From positions 124,001 to 188,000 of the forward strand of contig CANMFM010000011.1 of the NCBI GenBank assembly GCA_947497175.1: DNA of 64,000 nucleotides. Direction: 5' to 3'. This DNA is from an uncultured Aquimarina sp. (GTDB lineage: Bacteria; Bacteroidota; Bacteroidia; Flavobacteriales; Flavobacteriaceae). The position numbers and the translations under genes are program-made. The notes below the pieces were generated by a model. It had not been told where the DNA came from. It did not search any database and saw only the letters and a list, made by a program, of their open reading frames with translations. The number at the start of each line of letters is the position of its first letter. The first letter of the stretch is position 1. Positions 63,196 through 64,000 of the stretch are shown here, piece after piece.

Positions 63196-63963
63196 TTACT
63201 CTTTATAACAGACGGGTAAAATTTCTCCTGGTGCCAGACGGTATTTATGAACGTCTTCCTTTGGTATCGTATTGGTATAGTCAACTTCTTCCACTTTAAA
63301 ACCAACTGATCTAAGTTTTTCAAAATAATCTCTACCATACACTCGTACATGGTCGTATTGTCCAAAAATCTTTGCGCGTGTAGCACGGTCGGTGATAGAG
63401 TTGTCTTCAAAAGTAGTTGCTCTATCAAGGTCCTGTGGGATTTGTATAATTGCCATTCCTCCTGGTTTTAAGACTCTAAATAGCTCTTGCATAGCCTTGG
63501 TGTCGTCTGGGATATGCTCTAACACGTGATTACAAAAAATAATATCGTATTGATTATCTGCAAAAGGGAGATTACAAATATCTGCTTTTACATCAGCCAA
63601 CGGAGAATTAAGATCGGTAGTTGTATAATCAAGATGTTTTAACGCCCTAAAACGTTTATAAAAAGCCTGTTCTGGAGCAAAATGTAATACTTTGGACGAA
63701 GTGGTAAAAAAATCGGTCTCATTTTTTAAATATAACCAGAGTAATCTATGGCGTTCTAAGGATAGCGTAGAAGGGGAGAGTACATTTTCTCTTTGCTTTC
63801 CGTATCCATACGGTAAAAATTTAGAAAAGCTTTTTCCGTCTATAGGATCTGTAAAGGTGTTCCCTCTTAAAAATAGAGAAATAATAGGCCGGACTACATA
63901 ACTCAATCGTATAAGTAATGGTCGAGGAATCGTGTTTAGTATAAATTTAAAAAGCTTTTTCAT
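63196..63963 (-). CDS. Class I SAM-dependent methyltransferase
   Basis: A 255-aa protein with a methyltransferase-11 core: VLHFAPEQAFYKRF near 92 in place of the usual E/DxGxGxG loop, [37 protein letters not shown] (regions) and VYGRDYFEKLRSVGF. The SAM loop is atypical (no GxG). An N-terminal hydrophobic stretch (FKFILNTIPRPLLIRLSYVV) may bind the membrane. Substrate unknown; related proteins act in cell-surface polysaccharide or lipid metabolism. The start is near the window end, with the upstream region cut. Confidence 0.88.
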   Translation of the reverse strand: MKKLFKFILNTIPRPLLIRLSYVVRPIISLFLRGNTFTDPIDGKSFSKFLPYGYGKQRENVLSPSTLSLERHRLLWLYLKNETDFFTTSSKVLHFAPEQAFYKRFRALKHLDYTTTDLNSPLADVKADICNLPFADNQYDIIFCNHVLEHIPDDTKAMQELFRVLKPGGMAIIQIPQDLDRATTFEDNSITDRATRAKIFGQYDHVRVYGRDYFEKLRSVGFKVEEVDYTNTIPKEDVHKYRLAPGEILPVCYKE

Positions 63964-64000
63964 AATTGATTACACGAAGATACCTAAGCGTGTTAAATAT

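Noticed and set aside
1-64000. CRISPR array, insertion sequence, phage or toxin-antitoxin genes
   Set aside because: No spaced repeat array, transposase or integrase domain was found on either strand.

Overview
The window looks like chromosomal DNA of a marine member of the Flavobacteriaceae, possibly Aquimarina or a near relative; the genus is a guess, the family is well supported. The DNA is AT-rich. It carries type IX secretion (T9SS) parts (PorT, the DUF5103 Plug protein) and T9SS cargo with type A sorting domains. It also has TamL, a complete Na+-NQR operon, a primary sigma factor without region 1.1, and several Bacteroidota-type -7 promoter elements (TAnnTTTG). No tRNA, rRNA, CRISPR array, insertion sequence or phage gene was recognised.

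Layout. 1-255: the end of a subtilisin-like (S8) peptidase cut by the window edge. 330-1550: a Fur-family regulator divergent from a lipoprotein whose mature part is a histidine/methionine heptad repeat. 2116-18156: six collinear genes for large exported proteins, namely a 1719-aa protein, a fibronectin-III protein, an SprB-repeat protein with a T9SS sorting domain, a PKD-domain lipoprotein, a TANFOR-like protein, and an outer-membrane barrel with a helical tail. This is the best candidate for an undescribed cell-surface system. 18462-19619: an N5-(carboxyethyl)ornithine synthase-like dehydrogenase flanked by a 24-bp direct repeat. 19986-28328: membrane-anchored MtfA-type peptidase, BI-1 protein, YpdA, an FG-GAP/ASPIC T9SS cargo protein, a membrane-bound AraC regulator, Rpe, a BLUF photoreceptor and RpoD.

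28640-38730 is mostly housekeeping: pnp, rpsO, a lipoprotein, accD without its usual zinc finger, fbaA, tamL, an SPOUT RNA methyltransferase and porT. 38823-46732: ubiE, trkA-trkH, a small unknown protein, an aminotransferase downstream of a fatty-acid desaturase, rsmG and a GNAT protein. 46856-53544: pruA, a TANGO2/NRDE protein, a DUF6695-like protein, apaG, a DUF3667 membrane protein and the T9SS Plug protein.

53732-59824 is the nqrABCDEF operon. Further on (61655-63034) lies apbE, the flavin transferase that loads FMN on NqrB and NqrC, directly behind a small gene whose family, as I recall, is often named as NqrF although it has no NqrF domain. The window ends with a SAM methyltransferase.

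Together, the nqr and apbE genes build a sodium-pumping respiratory entry point. PorT, Plug and TamL serve outer-membrane and T9SS export, and the 2116-18156 cluster, together with the 23114 FG-GAP protein, is probably part of what is exported or displayed. Two copies of a hairpin-forming intergenic repeat (22931 and 46784) show a dispersed repeat family in this genome.
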